A stretch of 64,000 nt of DNA from contig NZ_ATXI01000005.1 of assembly GCF_000421605.1 (NCBI RefSeq), forward strand, positions 1-64,000, in the 5' to 3' direction. The position numbers were made by a program, and so were the translations under genes. The stretch is from Thermodesulfobacterium thermophilum DSM 1276. Its GTDB lineage: Bacteria > Desulfobacterota > Thermodesulfobacteria > Thermodesulfobacteriales > Thermodesulfobacteriaceae. How positions within the stretch are numbered: the stretch's first letter is position 1; each line of letters opens with the position of its first letter. Shown here one piece after another: positions 1 to 9,826 of the stretch. The notes beneath the pieces were generated by a model. It saw only the letters and a list, made by a program, of their open reading frames with translations. It was not told the DNA's origin and ran no database searches.

Positions 1-487
1 ATCTGAATTCAGACCTGCTATTCTTCCTCCTGAATGGCAAAAAGCTGATGAATCCTTCCAGGACTTTATCCTTAACCTCGTTCTCCAAAGCTACTCCCCC
101 AATAAAATCAAAGCCCTCTTGCAATCTATGAAACTCCCCTACTCCCCAGAACAAATAGAAGAAATTAAAGAAGAATTGTATAACCAAGCCAAAGAATTAA
201 AAACCAAAGAATTGCCAGAAAATTTGTTTGCTATGTTTATAGACGCTTATCATACTCAGATAAAAGATACCGAAGCCAACAGAATCAGAAAAGCAGTTAT
301 TTATAATATCATCGGAATAGATATGGAGGGAAGAAAAAATTTACTTTCTTATTACATTTATTTTGGTTCAGAGACGAAGGAGGACTGGCTCCAGATACTT
401 AATGATTTGATAAAGAGGGGAGTTAAAAGAGGGTTATGGTAATGGTGAGTGATGATTTCCCTGGCCTTACTCAAGCCATAAAAGCCC
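1..487 (+). pseudogene. IS256-family (mutator-type) transposase remnant, 5' part
   Basis: An open frame enters from the left edge and runs to a stop at 442; the reading then continues one frame over from about 436 to 487. The translation ends in a block typical of IS256 transposases: a GIDMEGRK stretch, an ETKEDW stretch, RGVKRG, then SDDFPGLTQAIKALF in the shifted frame. SDDFPGL carries one of the family's catalytic acidic positions. The frame breaks once near 430-440, and the protein stops matching the family after AIKALF, where the sequence passes directly into photolyase sequence. The catalytic Glu and the whole C-terminal half are absent. I see no terminal inverted repeat in the part shown. 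It is a dead fragment whose 5' end lies outside the window. Confidence 0.85.
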
Positions 488-1293
488 TTTTTTTCCTGAG
501 ACAGATGAGACACTTTGGTTTTAACGAAGAACATCCAAAAGAGGTCGAAGAACTAATCAAGAGATTAAATATAGATAAAAGCGTAGAAGAAGTAAGCAAA
601 CATTTTCGTGGGGGAGAGGAGGAAGCTTTTAATAGATTAGAAACTTTTATAAGAGAAAGGCTTCACAGGTATAAGGCCCTTCGATCAAACCCTGGTTATA
701 ACTATCAATCAGACTTAAGCCCATACTTGCATTTTGGACAAATATCTCCAGTTAGGGTTGTTTTAGAAGTTCTTAAGTTTTATGACAAAAGGGATGAAAA
801 TGTAGAGGCTTTTTTTTAACGAACTGATAGTGTGGAGAGAACTTGCACGCAACTTTTGCTATTACAACCCCTTGTACAACGAGTTTGAAGGAATCCCCAA
901 TTGGGCCAGACAGACTTTAGAAGAACACTTAAACGACAGGCGAGAATATTTATATAGCCTAAAGGATTTAGAAGAAGCCAACACCCATGATAGTTATTGG
1001 AATGCTGCACAAAAGGAACTTCTGAAGACTGGGAAAATGCATAACTACATGAGAATGTATTGGTGTAAAAAGTTGATCGAGTGGGCAGCTCACCCTAAAG
1101 AAGCCTTTAACATAGCCTGTTATTTAAGTACTCCTTAGATGGAAAGGACCCAAATGGATATTTGGGAATATCTTGGTGTTTTGGAACTTGCGACCATCCT
1201 TGGCCAGAAAGAAAAATTTTTGGAAAAATCAGATACAGACTTAGGAGAAAGTTTGATATGGACAAGTATTTACAAAGAATAAGCCAACTTTAG
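488..1293 (+). pseudogene. phrB: class II CPD photolyase remnant (5'-truncated, frameshifted)
   Basis: From about 495 the translation resembles the C-terminal half of class II deoxyribodipyrimidine photolyases: RLHRYKALRSNP, then LSPYLHFGQISP, VWRELARNFC, ANTHDSYWNAAQKEL, MHNYMRMYWCKK, and in a further frame DPNGYLGISWCFG and a C-terminal KYLQRISQL. Three pieces are needed: up to 819, 820-1118, and 1119-1293. The first break is an extra T in a T8 tract (809-816 region); the second looks like a small deletion near 1115. The N-terminal half is missing and replaced by IS256 transposase sequence. The intact enzyme uses light and FAD to split cyclobutane dimers; this copy cannot make a whole enzyme. 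A single sequencing error could explain the T8 shift, but not the truncation. Confidence 0.85.
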
Positions 1294-1382
1294 ATAAAGT
1301 TAGATAAAGTCAACTCAAGGAACTAAACAATTGTCAATTCTTTAAAGTTTTTTATTAGTAGTTAAAAAGATATAGAAGAAAA

Positions 1383-1460
1383 TGGCGGGGCTGACGGGAC
1401 TTGAACCCGCGGCCTCCTGCGTGACAGGCAGGCGCTCTAACCGTGCTGAGCTACAGCCCC
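1383..1460 (-). tRNA. tRNA-Asp (GTC)
   Basis: The reverse complement folds as a tRNA. The acceptor stem pairs GGGGCTG with CAGCCCC, the D arm is GCTC...GAGC, and the anticodon stem CCTGC/GCAGG encloses the loop CTGTCAC with anticodon GTC. The T arm has the GTTCAAG loop. The discriminator base is G, and a 3' CCA is encoded at 1385-1383. The Asp assignment follows from the GTC anticodon. A T-rich stretch without a hairpin follows its 3' end. Confidence 0.96.
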
Positions 1461-1474
1461 ACGTTATAAACATA

Positions 1475-1502
1475 AAGATAACATATATTTCTAAAAATGC
1501 AA
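1475..1502 (-). promoter_or_regulatory. promoter of tRNA-Asp
   Basis: On the minus strand, TTGCAT (1502-1497) and TATCTT (1480-1475) are separated by 16 bp, which puts the start of transcription just before the tRNA 5' end at 1460. This is a pattern match only. Confidence 0.5.
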
Positions 1503-1683
1503 CCCTCAACGTGTAGAGGTCTAAAAAATTTTATTCTCTTTTTTGATTTTCTGACATAAAAAATTTTGTATATAGCAGAAGTTACCATAGATCAAAGAGC
1601 TGTAAGGTAAAACTAAGGGCTAAGAAATAGTCAGTCCTTTTGTATTAGAACGATAAAGTATTTTTGGATGCCCTCTGATTGGC

Positions 1684-1712
1684 TTGACAAATCGTTCTTT
1701 TTTCTTAAAATA
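1684..1712 (+). promoter_or_regulatory. sigma-70-type promoter for the pgi operon
   Basis: A consensus TTGACA (1684-1689) and TAAAAT (1707-1712) are separated by exactly 17 bp. An AAAGGAG ribosome site follows at about 1732-1738, before the ATG at 1744. The rest of the gap from 1461 to 1683, between tRNA-Asp and this promoter, contains nothing I recognise. Confidence 0.8.
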
Positions 1713-1743
1713 CTTGGATAAATCAACCCAAAAGGAGTTTTAA

Positions 1744-3462
1744 ATGTCTCAACCTCCCAAGATTGTTAAAACTTATCGAGATTTTGGACACATCAAACGT
1801 CCGAGAACCCTGTCTAACGAACAAAAGCAAGAACTTTTACAAAGGTTGTTTCAAAAAGATGCCTCTCTTTTTAGTTCTGACCCAGCAATTCAAGAAAAGA
1901 TAAAAAAACGTTTAGATTGGATAGACGGAGTTACTCCTATTTTACCCAAAATAAAAGATTATCAGGCTTTTGCTGAAGAGGTAAAAAGTGAGTTTTCTCA
2001 CATAGTTTGGTGTGGGATGGGTGGTTCTGCTCTTTTTCCGTTGGTGTTAGCTCAGATGTTTGGTCCTCAGCCAGGCTATCCTCAATTTTTGGTGGTTGAT
2101 ACCAACGACCCAGAGATTATTAAGCAAGTAGAAAACTTACCGTTAGAAAGAACCTTATTTTTTATCGTTTCTAAATCGGGGACTACGTTAGAGACCCTTT
2201 CTCATTTAAAGTATTTTTGGCAGAAATTAGAAGAAAAGGGCTTAAACCCTGGTAATCATTTTGTAGCTCTAACCGATCAGGGCTCTCCTCTTGAAGAACT
2301 GGCTAAAGAGCTTGGTTTTAGAAAGGTTTTCCCCCATCCTCTTTGTATAGGTGGAAGATATGCCGCTCTTTCTGAAATTGGTTTTTTACCTGCTGCTTTG
2401 ATGGGTCTTGATCTGAATAAAGCCTTAAGCTATGCCCAAAAGATGTATGAGGCTTGTCATGCAGACATTCCTTGGGGATATAACTTGGCTGCCTCTTTGG
2501 CTGAGTTTTTGGTAGAGGCTTATGTGCAGGGGCAGGATAAAATTTCTTTTATTACTGATCCATTGCTTAAGCCCTTTGCCTTATGGTTAGAACAACTCTT
2601 AGCGGAAAGTTTAGGGAAGAACTTAACAGGATTAGTTCCCATAGTAGGAGAATCTCCAGGGTCTCCTACTGTTTATGGAAATGATAGAACTTTTATCTAT
2701 CTTACCCTTAAAGGTAGAGAAAAGATTTATCAGAGGTTGATTTCAGACCTTACAGAAGAAGGTTTCAGGGTAAAAACCTATGTTTTGGATGAAAGATACG
2801 AAATTTTTGCTGAAGTTTTTCGCTGGATGTTAGCCACCGCCCTTTGTGGTTATTTTCTTACTTTAAATCCCTTTGATGAACCAGATGTGGTGCTTACCAA
2901 AGAAAAAACCAGAGAATTTTTAGAAAAGTTCAAACAAGAGAGGGATTTCGGCATAGAACTTTATTTAGACGAATCTACGGGTATTAGTTTCTATTATGAA
3001 GACACCATATCGATCGAATTTCCTAAATTTTCAGCCTTACTTAAAAAGTTCTTTAAGGATTTTTCTCCTTGGACTTATGTGGGATTTTTGGCTTATCTTC
3101 CCCCAACTTCTGAGATCGAAGACATTTTTAGGGATTTTAGGACCCTTGTTCGTGAAAGAAAGAATTGTAGCACCGTTTTTGGTTTTGGACCAAGGTATTT
3201 GCATTCTACAGGACAGATGCATAAAGGGGGTCCTATTCTTTCAAGGTTTATGATTTTTACCAGAAAAGGTAGAAACCCTGAGCAGATAATCTCAGGGGAA
3301 GGATATACCTTTTGGGACCAACAGTTTGCTCAGGCCTGTGCAGATTTTAAGGCCCTGGTAGAAAGGAAAAAGCCTGTTATCCTTATCCATCTTACAGAAA
3401 ATTATAAGGAAGATTTGAAGACTTTTTATCATCTATTAGAAAAAGCCTTGACTTTTGAATAG
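1744..3462 (+). CDS. pgi: glucose-6-phosphate isomerase
   Basis: This enzyme interconverts glucose 6-phosphate and fructose 6-phosphate in the cytoplasm. The 572-residue protein has the SIS-type sugar-isomerase fold: GMGGSALFP near residue 91, SKSGTT at 143-148 (phosphate binding), and [16 protein letters not shown] in the middle. The C-terminal [19 protein letters not shown] near 479-495 resembles the isomerase half of transaldolase-Pgi fusion proteins, but there is no transaldolase domain here. The ATG is preceded by a good AAAGGAG site. It heads an operon with hemB, rlpA, rnc, a DUF1284 gene and era. In an anaerobe with pyk and apgM in the same window it likely serves glycolysis or gluconeogenesis. 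Confidence 0.95.
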   Translation: MSQPPKIVKTYRDFGHIKRPRTLSNEQKQELLQRLFQKDASLFSSDPAIQEKIKKRLDWIDGVTPILPKIKDYQAFAEEVKSEFSHIVWCGMGGSALFPLVLAQMFGPQPGYPQFLVVDTNDPEIIKQVENLPLERTLFFIVSKSGTTLETLSHLKYFWQKLEEKGLNPGNHFVALTDQGSPLEELAKELGFRKVFPHPLCIGGRYAALSEIGFLPAALMGLDLNKALSYAQKMYEACHADIPWGYNLAASLAEFLVEAYVQGQDKISFITDPLLKPFALWLEQLLAESLGKNLTGLVPIVGESPGSPTVYGNDRTFIYLTLKGREKIYQRLISDLTEEGFRVKTYVLDERYEIFAEVFRWMLATALCGYFLTLNPFDEPDVVLTKEKTREFLEKFKQERDFGIELYLDESTGISFYYEDTISIEFPKFSALLKKFFKDFSPWTYVGFLAYLPPTSEIEDIFRDFRTLVRERKNCSTVFGFGPRYLHSTGQMHKGGPILSRFMIFTRKGRNPEQIISGEGYTFWDQQFAQACADFKALVERKKPVILIHLTENYKEDLKTFYHLLEKALTFE

Positions 3463-3470
3463 GAGGAAAG

Positions 3471-4448
3471 ATGTTTTTCCCAGAGTATAGACCAAGAAGA
3501 CTAAGAAAAAACGAAAGCATCCGTTCCTTGGTAAGAGAAACCATTCTTACGGTAGATGATTTGATCTATCCTCTTTTTGTGTGTGAAGGTAAAGGGGTAA
3601 AACAGGAAATAAAATCTATGCCAGAGGTTTATCGGTTTTCTTTAGACCAGCTTATAGATGAAGTAAAGCAGGTAGTGGAATTAGGGATTAAAGCGGTTCT
3701 TCTTTTTGGCATACCTGATAGAAAAGATGAAGTAGGTAGTTCAGCCTATGCTAAAGAGGGTATAGTCCAAAAAGCTGTTAGAACTTTAAAAGAAAAATTT
3801 CCTGACCTTGTGGTTATTACAGACGTCTGTCTTTGTGAATACACTTCTCATGGACATTGTGGAATAATCAAAAATCATACGGTGGATAATGATGCCACCT
3901 TAGAGCAACTTGCTAAGATTGCTGTTTCTCATGCCAAGGCAGGTGCTGACATAGTTGCTCCTTCGGACATGATGGACGGAAGGGTAGGGCGGATTAGAGA
4001 AGCTCTTGATGAAGCAGGCTTCACTGACGTAGCTATCATGAGCTATGCAGTTAAATATTGTTCGGCTTTTTATGGGCCTTTTAGGGAGGCTGCTGAGTCA
4101 GCCCCTAAGTTTGGTGACCGCAGGTCATATCAGATGGATCCTGCTAACATAAGAGAGGCTTTAAGAGAGGCTTATTTAGACGTTCAAGAAGGTGCAGACA
4201 TTTTGATGGTTAAGCCTGCTATGCCCTATTTAGATGTAATAAAAACAATAAGACAAGAATTTAACCATCCGTTAGCTGCTTATCAGGTTAGCGGAGAGTA
4301 TGCTATGATAAAAGCTGCTTCTAAGTTAGGATGGCTTGATGAAGAAAAGATCATGTTTGAAAGTTTGATAGCCATTAAAAGAGCAGGAGCAGACCTTATC
4401 ATCACCTATTTTGCCAAAAAGTTTGCTCAGACCTTAGCTAAGAGATAG
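3471..4448 (+). CDS. hemB: porphobilinogen synthase (delta-aminolevulinate dehydratase)
   Basis: The enzyme condenses two 5-aminolevulinate molecules to porphobilinogen, an early step toward haem, sirohaem and cobamides. The 325 residues match the usual family length. The cysteine-rich metal site [13 protein letters not shown] lies near residues 118-130, and the Schiff-base lysines lie in [11 protein letters not shown] (about 193) and [10 protein letters not shown] (about 247). The presence of the Cys cluster points to the zinc-dependent type. GGAGG precedes the ATG, and pgi ends 9 bp upstream, so the two are co-transcribed. The demand for tetrapyrroles fits the c-type and bd cytochromes elsewhere in the window. 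Confidence 0.96.
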   Translation: MFFPEYRPRRLRKNESIRSLVRETILTVDDLIYPLFVCEGKGVKQEIKSMPEVYRFSLDQLIDEVKQVVELGIKAVLLFGIPDRKDEVGSSAYAKEGIVQKAVRTLKEKFPDLVVITDVCLCEYTSHGHCGIIKNHTVDNDATLEQLAKIAVSHAKAGADIVAPSDMMDGRVGRIREALDEAGFTDVAIMSYAVKYCSAFYGPFREAAESAPKFGDRRSYQMDPANIREALREAYLDVQEGADILMVKPAMPYLDVIKTIRQEFNHPLAAYQVSGEYAMIKAASKLGWLDEEKIMFESLIAIKRAGADLIITYFAKKFAQTLAKR

Positions 4449-4451
4449 TTT

Positions 4452-5213
4452 ATGGTAAGAAGATTAGCCTGGGTGCTGGGTTTTTGTTTGTTTCTTACCG
4501 GATGTGCTAAACCTCCTAAACCAGTAGTTTTAAATGACGAATACAGTCGCTCAGTCCCCTCTTCAACCCTACCAGGCTGGTTAAAACCTTATACCATTAA
4601 TGGGAAAACTTACTATCCTTTGCCTTCAGCCAAAGAATATGAAGAGGTTTGTGTGGCTTCCTGGTATGGGCCTGGTTTTCACGGTGAGTTTGCCGCAAGT
4701 GGAGAAATATACAACATGTATGATTATACCGCAGCCCATAAGATACTTCCTATGGGGACCTATCTTCTGGTTACCAACCTTGAAAACGGAAAGCAGGTAG
4801 TGGTAAGGGTTAATGATAGAGGTCCTTTTGTAGGAGAAAGATGTCTTGACCTTAGCTATGCTGCAGCTAAAGAGTTGGGACTTATCGGTAAAGGAACAGC
4901 TAAGGTTAAAATCATAGCTCTGGGAGAAGGAGAAATCAAGGACAATCAAATGGTATATACCTCTATTCCTGATTTTAATAAAGGAGAGTTTTATCTTCAG
5001 GTAGGATCTTTTAAACAAAGAGAAAATGCCTTACAATTTAAGAGACAATTGGAAAAAGAGTCCTTTAAGGTAGAGATAGAACCTTTTATCAAAGGAGACT
5101 GTATCTTTTATAGAGTACAAGTTTATCTTAGCAATGATTTACAACAGGCCTTAGCTCTTTCACAGACTCTTAAAAAACAAAGGTTTAAGCATGCCTTTCT
5201 GGTTGCTCGCTAA
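4452..5213 (+). CDS. rlpA: RlpA family septal lytic transglycosylase lipoprotein
   Basis: The N-terminus is a lipoprotein signal with LTGC (Cys18), so the protein should be lipid-anchored in the periplasm. A double-psi beta-barrel domain spans about 66-157 and contains ASWYGPGFHGEFAASGE and VRVNDRGPF, including the conserved acid of the RlpA family. A SPOR peptidoglycan-binding domain begins at FYLQVGSFKQRENA, about 180-253. In studied bacteria RlpA cleaves glycan strands stripped of peptides at the septum. The gene starts 3 bp after the hemB stop, which suggests translational coupling. Confidence 0.93.
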   Translation: MVRRLAWVLGFCLFLTGCAKPPKPVVLNDEYSRSVPSSTLPGWLKPYTINGKTYYPLPSAKEYEEVCVASWYGPGFHGEFAASGEIYNMYDYTAAHKILPMGTYLLVTNLENGKQVVVRVNDRGPFVGERCLDLSYAAAKELGLIGKGTAKVKIIALGEGEIKDNQMVYTSIPDFNKGEFYLQVGSFKQRENALQFKRQLEKESFKVEIEPFIKGDCIFYRVQVYLSNDLQQALALSQTLKKQRFKHAFLVAR

Positions 5214-5225
5214 CGGTGTTAATCT

Positions 5226-5930
5226 ATGGAAAAAGATCTGGAAGAACTGGAAAAAATCATAGAATTTCGATTTCATAATAAAGACCTGTTGAAGAGTGCT
5301 TTAACTCATAAGTCTTATAAAATAAGTCATAAAGAACTATCTTTAGAAGATAATGAAAGACTTGAGTTTTTGGGAGATGCTGTGTTAAATCTTTGCATTT
5401 CTCAGTGGATTTTTCATAAATACCAAAAAGATCAGGAAGGTGTACTTACTAAAAAAAGGGCATACCTTGTGTGTAAAGCAACCTTGATAAAGGTAGCCAA
5501 AAAATTAAATCTTTTAGACTATCTTTATTTAGGTAAAAGAGAGCAATACCTCGATTTGAAGAGTAAAGAAAATATAGCTGCCAGAGCTTTAGAGGCCCTT
5601 ATAGGGGCTATATTTTTAGAAGGTGGACTTGAAGTTGCCTGTGAAAAGGTGAAAACATGGTTTAAACCTTACTTAGTAAATTTTCCGAAAGTTATAGGAT
5701 ATGATTACAAAACAGAATTGCAGGAGTTTTTACAAAGTAGATATCATGAAAGACCTGAGTATGAGGTGGTTTCTGTTTCTGGACCTCCTCATAACCCTAA
5801 GTTTGAGGTGGTGGTAAAAATGAACGGAAAAATCTTAGGTAAAGCCAAAGGTCCTTCTAAAAAAGAGGCAGAAAACCTTGCAGCCAAAAAAGCCTTAAAA
5901 CAGCTGAAGACTGAGGAAAAAGGGGAGTAA
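5226..5930 (+). CDS. rnc: ribonuclease III
   Basis: This is a double-strand-specific endoribonuclease for rRNA and mRNA processing. The 234 residues have the family's two-domain layout. The catalytic domain carries the signature DNERLEFLGDAV at 42-53 and a second acidic site around ALEALIGAIFLEGG (about 122-135). A double-stranded RNA-binding domain covers about 160-230, ending in GPSKKEAENLAAKKAL. It lies 12 bp after rlpA and close to era, a common arrangement in bacteria. Confidence 0.96.
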   Translation: MEKDLEELEKIIEFRFHNKDLLKSALTHKSYKISHKELSLEDNERLEFLGDAVLNLCISQWIFHKYQKDQEGVLTKKRAYLVCKATLIKVAKKLNLLDYLYLGKREQYLDLKSKENIAARALEALIGAIFLEGGLEVACEKVKTWFKPYLVNFPKVIGYDYKTELQEFLQSRYHERPEYEVVSVSGPPHNPKFEVVVKMNGKILGKAKGPSKKEAENLAAKKALKQLKTEEKGE

Positions 5931-5933
5931 AAG

Positions 5934-6290
5934 GTGGAGGGTCTTAGAGGGCATCATCTAATTTGTTTACAATTCTATAAAGGTTTGGGGTATAATAAAG
6001 CTTTTGTAGAAAACCTAAACAAGGTGGTTGAGGCTTGGGAAAAATCTCCTGTGGTTATCGTTGAAGGCCCTGACATGGTTTGTAAAGCCTGCCCTTATCT
6101 TGAAGGCCAAGTTTGCAAACTAACCGATAAGATACCTCAAAAAGATCGTTTAGCCTTAGAGCTTCTTAAGTTAAAACCAGGTTTTTTGGTAGAAAAAGCA
6201 GAGGTAAAGGATAAGCTTCCTAAGGTATGGGATAGATGGAAAAATGAGGCTTGTATAGACTGTTTGTGGAAAGAGGTTTGTTTTAAATAG
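5934..6290 (+). CDS. DUF1284 family cysteine-rich protein
   Basis: This 118-residue protein begins with the family signature RGHHLICLQFYKGLGYN. It has two cysteine groups, CKACPYLEGQVC near residues 46-57 and CIDCLWKEVC at the C-terminus. Four or more such cysteines suggest a metal or iron-sulfur site, but this is inference and the biochemical role is unknown. The start is a GTG preceded by AAGGGGAG that overlaps the end of rnc, so translation is probably coupled. It sits between rnc and era. Confidence 0.8.
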   Translation: MEGLRGHHLICLQFYKGLGYNKAFVENLNKVVEAWEKSPVVIVEGPDMVCKACPYLEGQVCKLTDKIPQKDRLALELLKLKPGFLVEKAEVKDKLPKVWDRWKNEACIDCLWKEVCFK

Positions 6291-6319
6291 AAAAATTTTA
6301 AATACCGAGGTGTTTACAG

Positions 6320-7252
6320 ATGAGTATAGAAACTAAAAGTTTTGAGGAAAAAAAAGAGTCTAAAACCAGATCTGGGTTTGTGGCTATCGTAGGATTTCCT
6401 AATGTAGGTAAATCAACGTTATTAAACCGGATAATAGGCACTAAGGTTTCTATCGTAAGTCCAAAACCGCAAACTACCAGGTTTAACATAAAAGGTGTTC
6501 TTACCCAAGACAACTATCAGATAGTTTTCATAGATACCCCAGGGATCCATGACGCAAAATCTCTCTTTAATAAAATGATGATAGAAGAAGCTTTAGAGGC
6601 TTTAGAAGAAGTAGATATCATTTTATGGGTAGTAGATGTGACCCATAGGTTACCTGAAGAAGAACGACTTTTAGACATCATCAAAAAAGCCAACAAGCCT
6701 ACCATCTTGGTTTTAAATAAAATAGACCTTATCAAGAAAAGCGAACTTCTTCCTATGATAGACTATTTTTCTAAACTACATGACTTTAAGGCCATCATCC
6801 CAGTTTCTGCTTTGAAAAACGACGGAATCGAAAGAATAATCGATGAATTGGTGAAGCTTTTACCAGAAGGTCCTTTTTATTATGAACCAGAAAGGGTTAC
6901 CGATTTACCTTTAAGTCTTTTGGTGTCAGAGATCGTCAGAGAAAAAATTTTTCAACTAACCTATCAGGAAATACCCTATAGTACCGCGGTTAAAGTGGAA
7001 CAGATAAAAGAAGACGAAGAAAAGAACTTGCTTTATATCCAGGCAACGATATTTATCGAAAGAGATTCTCAAAAGGGTATCATCATAGGGAAACAAGGGC
7101 AGATGTTGAAAAAGATAGGCACCCTTGCAAGAGAAGAGTTAGAGTTCCTTTTAGGAAAGAGGATATACTTAGACCTTTGGGTAAAAACAATAAAAGACTG
7201 GAGAGAGAAAGAAACTCATATCAGAAACTTAGCCATCCCTTTTAGGGAGTAA
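6320..7252 (+). CDS. era: GTPase Era
   Basis: Era is a small GTPase that binds 16S rRNA and helps assemble the 30S subunit. The 310 residues include G1 GFPNVGKST (25-33), the Era-type switch PQTTRFNIKG, G3 DTPGIH, G4 NKID and a SAL motif. A C-terminal KH RNA-binding domain contains IIIGKQGQMLKKIG. The N-terminus is a little long (about 18 extra residues, Lys/Glu-rich). It is the last gene of the pgi operon and meets the oppositely transcribed chemoreceptor gene with only 2 bp between stop codons. Confidence 0.96.
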   Translation: MSIETKSFEEKKESKTRSGFVAIVGFPNVGKSTLLNRIIGTKVSIVSPKPQTTRFNIKGVLTQDNYQIVFIDTPGIHDAKSLFNKMMIEEALEALEEVDIILWVVDVTHRLPEEERLLDIIKKANKPTILVLNKIDLIKKSELLPMIDYFSKLHDFKAIIPVSALKNDGIERIIDELVKLLPEGPFYYEPERVTDLPLSLLVSEIVREKIFQLTYQEIPYSTAVKVEQIKEDEEKNLLYIQATIFIERDSQKGIIIGKQGQMLKKIGTLAREELEFLLGKRIYLDLWVKTIKDWREKETHIRNLAIPFRE

Positions 7253-7254
7253 TC

Positions 7255-9207
7255 TTAGGTTTTTTTAAGCTCTGATATATAAATTTCTTCCATTTTGTTT
7301 AATAAGTCTCGCAATTTTTGGCTATCTTGTTCAAGCTCTTTTTCTAAGGCCTGAAGTTTTTCCGTTTGTCCGGAGTCATAGGCTAAAACAAGTTCTTTAG
7401 CTAAGAGATGACAACGTTTATGAACCTCTTCAAACTCCTTAAATACAGGTATATTTCTGAATTTAGCCCCTTCCTCCCCATAATACCATTTACCTATGCC
7501 ACAGCCTTCGTAGTTTCCTATGAGTTCAGGGTTGAGTTTATCCCAACCTTTTAGATGAGCCTTAACTCTTAAAAACATCCTTTCATGATCTCCTTTAAAG
7601 ATATCAAAAAGACTTTCTTTTAGTTTTTGAGTAACCACAGAGGTTGCTGTATGCCTTAAATCAGATGAAATCAAAATTAGGTGATAGATAGATTGTCCTA
7701 ACTTTTCTATAAAACCATCTATTTCAGACGAAAGTTTGGCTACTTTTTCGATGTTTTTACTGATTTCTTCGCTGGCAACAGACTGTTGTTCTGTGGCAGC
7801 AGCGATTTGAGAGATAGCATCTTTAACGTTTTGAGAAGAGGTTACGATTTGGTTTAAAACCTGTTTTACTTTTTCTAAAGAGGCTAAGGCATTATCCACC
7901 TCTTTAGCGGTAGTTTCCATTTTGTTAAAGGCTTGGTGAGTATCCTGCTGGATGTTACCTATTTTTTCTGCGATTTCTTGGGTAGCCTTTAATGTTCTGT
8001 CGGCTAATTTTCTTATCTCATCAGCTACCACCGCAAAACCTTTTCCATGCTCCCCAGCACGGGCAGCCTCAATCGTTGCGTTAAGTGCAAGGAGATTGGT
8101 TTGGTCAGCTATATCTTTTATTAGCTGAACGATGTAATCGATTTCTTCAGCCCTTTGATTTAAGCTATCCATCACCTGCTTTAGGGCCATAGTTTCCTGA
8201 TTAGCTTTTAAAACAATCCTACCTGATTCTTCTGAAAGGGTTTTACCTTCAATCGCAATCTCTATGTTTTGAGAGGCTAAGTCTGACACAGAGGTTGCGT
8301 TTTTAGCAATGTCTCCGATGGTAGCTGTCATTTCCTCGATTGCTGCCGCTATTTGGGAGGCTTGAGTTGCTAACTGTTTTGCATTCTCAGAGGTTTTATC
8401 TACATATTTAAAGTTTTCGTCTGTTGCCTCAGCTAAGCGATGAGAATAGGAAAGAGTTTTTTCGTTAAGTTCGATAAAAGCGGTAAGTAGCTTGTGAATG
8501 CTTCTTGCTACCCTTCCTGTGATGTCTTTATAGTCTATATAAGGCACTTTTACCGTTAAATCCCCATCAGCCATTTTTTGTAACACCAAGGCTAAACGGT
8601 CTAAAGGTTTATGGGAGACGATGTAAGCTATATAAACCGCCAAGAAAGCTCCTATGATTCCTAAAAATCCAAGCACTCCGTATGTGATTTGAGTTTTAGT
8701 GATGATAGAAAATATATCATTATACGGGAGGGTTAACACCAGAGCCCCTAAAACCTCCCCTTCGTTTACCTTGTGGCAACTCAAGCATCTGTTTTCAGCT
8801 TTAAGAGGATAAATCCCTTTTAAGGTATCTTTTTCTTTGACGAAAAATTCTTTACCAGCCAATACCGCTTCTTTCTCTTTTGATGGTAAATCAAAAGAAC
8901 CTTCTTTATTTCCGCCAAATTGAGCCTCAATTTTGGGGCTTTTTAAAACTTTAACGTTACCCAGAGAATAGAGATAGTAATTTCTTAGTTCTTTATAATT
9001 AGGACTTGCCATATCTTTGATTAAGGCTTCTTTTACAGCCTTAGCATAATGGGGTAATGTTTTGGTTTTAGCTTGATAAAGATTTATATAGTATAGACTA
9101 TAACTGGTTACAAAAACAGTAATTGCAATTCCTATAAAAAGAACCAAAACCAAAGGTATGGTAAGCTTCCACCTTAATCTGAGGTTCTTGTTTAAACTAT
9201 CAAACAT
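7255..9207 (-). CDS. methyl-accepting chemotaxis protein with c-type haem motif and CZB domain
   Basis: The 650-residue chemoreceptor has TM1 (about 13-38), a periplasmic region of DUF3365/Tll0287 type carrying a CLSCH haem-attachment motif at 141-145, TM2 (about 176-198), HAMP, and a signalling domain. The signalling tip ([21 protein letters not shown]) is intact for CheA/CheW contact. After it comes a chemoreceptor zinc-binding (CZB) domain, about 535-630, with GCGIGKWYY and the EVHKRCH histidines. The periplasmic haem may sense redox potential or a gas ligand; the CZB domain binds zinc in studied proteins. The gene has its own promoter and a TTAGGAGGT ribosome site. Confidence 0.9.
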   Translation of the reverse strand: MFDSLNKNLRLRWKLTIPLVLVLFIGIAITVFVTSYSLYYINLYQAKTKTLPHYAKAVKEALIKDMASPNYKELRNYYLYSLGNVKVLKSPKIEAQFGGNKEGSFDLPSKEKEAVLAGKEFFVKEKDTLKGIYPLKAENRCLSCHKVNEGEVLGALVLTLPYNDIFSIITKTQITYGVLGFLGIIGAFLAVYIAYIVSHKPLDRLALVLQKMADGDLTVKVPYIDYKDITGRVARSIHKLLTAFIELNEKTLSYSHRLAEATDENFKYVDKTSENAKQLATQASQIAAAIEEMTATIGDIAKNATSVSDLASQNIEIAIEGKTLSEESGRIVLKANQETMALKQVMDSLNQRAEEIDYIVQLIKDIADQTNLLALNATIEAARAGEHGKGFAVVADEIRKLADRTLKATQEIAEKIGNIQQDTHQAFNKMETTAKEVDNALASLEKVKQVLNQIVTSSQNVKDAISQIAAATEQQSVASEEISKNIEKVAKLSSEIDGFIEKLGQSIYHLILISSDLRHTATSVVTQKLKESLFDIFKGDHERMFLRVKAHLKGWDKLNPELIGNYEGCGIGKWYYGEEGAKFRNIPVFKEFEEVHKRCHLLAKELVLAYDSGQTEKLQALEKELEQDSQKLRDLLNKMEEIYISELKKT

Positions 9208-9245
9208 CCTATTACCTCCTAACTTTTAAAAGTTAATAAAAAATT

Positions 9246-9273
9246 TTTATATTTAAAAAATGATAAAAGTCAA
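9246..9273 (-). promoter_or_regulatory. promoter of the chemoreceptor gene
   Basis: On the minus strand TTGACT (9273-9268) and TATAAA (9251-9246) lie 16 bp apart, ahead of the AGGAGGT ribosome site and the ATG at 9207. The pattern is sigma-70-like. No sigma-28 signature of the flagellar type is visible, so this receptor may be expressed outside the flagellar cascade. Confidence 0.65.
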
Positions 9274-9351
9274 GGATAATTTGTTTGAAAAAAGAAAAAA
9301 TTTTTGAGAACTTCATAAAAACAAAAAAGAGGTATTTAAGAAAGATTGTTC

Positions 9352-9807
9352 TTACGATCTTTTGCAGTCCTTGCAAACACCGTAGGCTTGAATTTCTAAG
9401 GTTTCAACCTTAAAGTCAAAGTCTTTTTCTATCTTTTCGGTTAAATCCTTTAAAACCTGATATTCCTCAGAAGGCGTGTAGTTAATAATTTTACCACAAA
9501 CTTTGCATATAAGATGATGATGGTCTCTTTCTTCCTGTTTTATGAATTCAAAACGGGCTTTACCTTCTTGAAAGTCTAATTTTTTGATTATGCCAAGCTG
9601 GGTGAGAAGTTCTAAAGTTCGGTATACAGTAGCCAGACCTATACCAGGTAATACTTCTTTTAGCTTCCAGAAAATTTCTTCGGCTGTAAGATGGCCTTCT
9701 GTTTGACTGAGAAGTTTAATTAAGGCTTCTCTTGCCTGGGTTTTTCTTAAACCACATTCTTTAAACCCATGTTTTTTCCAACACCATCCACCATGTCTCA
9801 TAATCAT
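9352..9807 (-). CDS. fur: Fur family metal/peroxide-responsive regulator
   Basis: This 151-residue regulator has a winged-helix domain (about 20-100: LTAEEIFWKLKE, LATVYRTLELL) and the metal-binding HHHLICKVCGK motif, followed by a CKDC pair at the C-terminus. The two CxxC pairs form the structural zinc site of Fur/PerR proteins. The sequence alone does not separate Fur, PerR and Zur. It is the last gene of the radical SAM-moaD-thiF group, 19 bp after thiF. Confidence 0.9.
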   Translation of the reverse strand: MIMRHGGWCWKKHGFKECGLRKTQAREALIKLLSQTEGHLTAEEIFWKLKEVLPGIGLATVYRTLELLTQLGIIKKLDFQEGKARFEFIKQEERDHHHLICKVCGKIINYTPSEEYQVLKDLTEKIEKDFDFKVETLEIQAYGVCKDCKRS

Positions 9808-9826
9808 TTAATTAAACAAAACTTTC

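Noticed and set aside
816-1010. Open frame on the minus strand inside the photolyase remnant
   Set aside because: It is antisense to sequence that clearly encodes photolyase, has no ribosome site and no recognisable domain.
1461-1683. Small RNA gene between tRNA-Asp and the pgi promoter
   Set aside because: I could find no stable fold, known RNA consensus or terminator.
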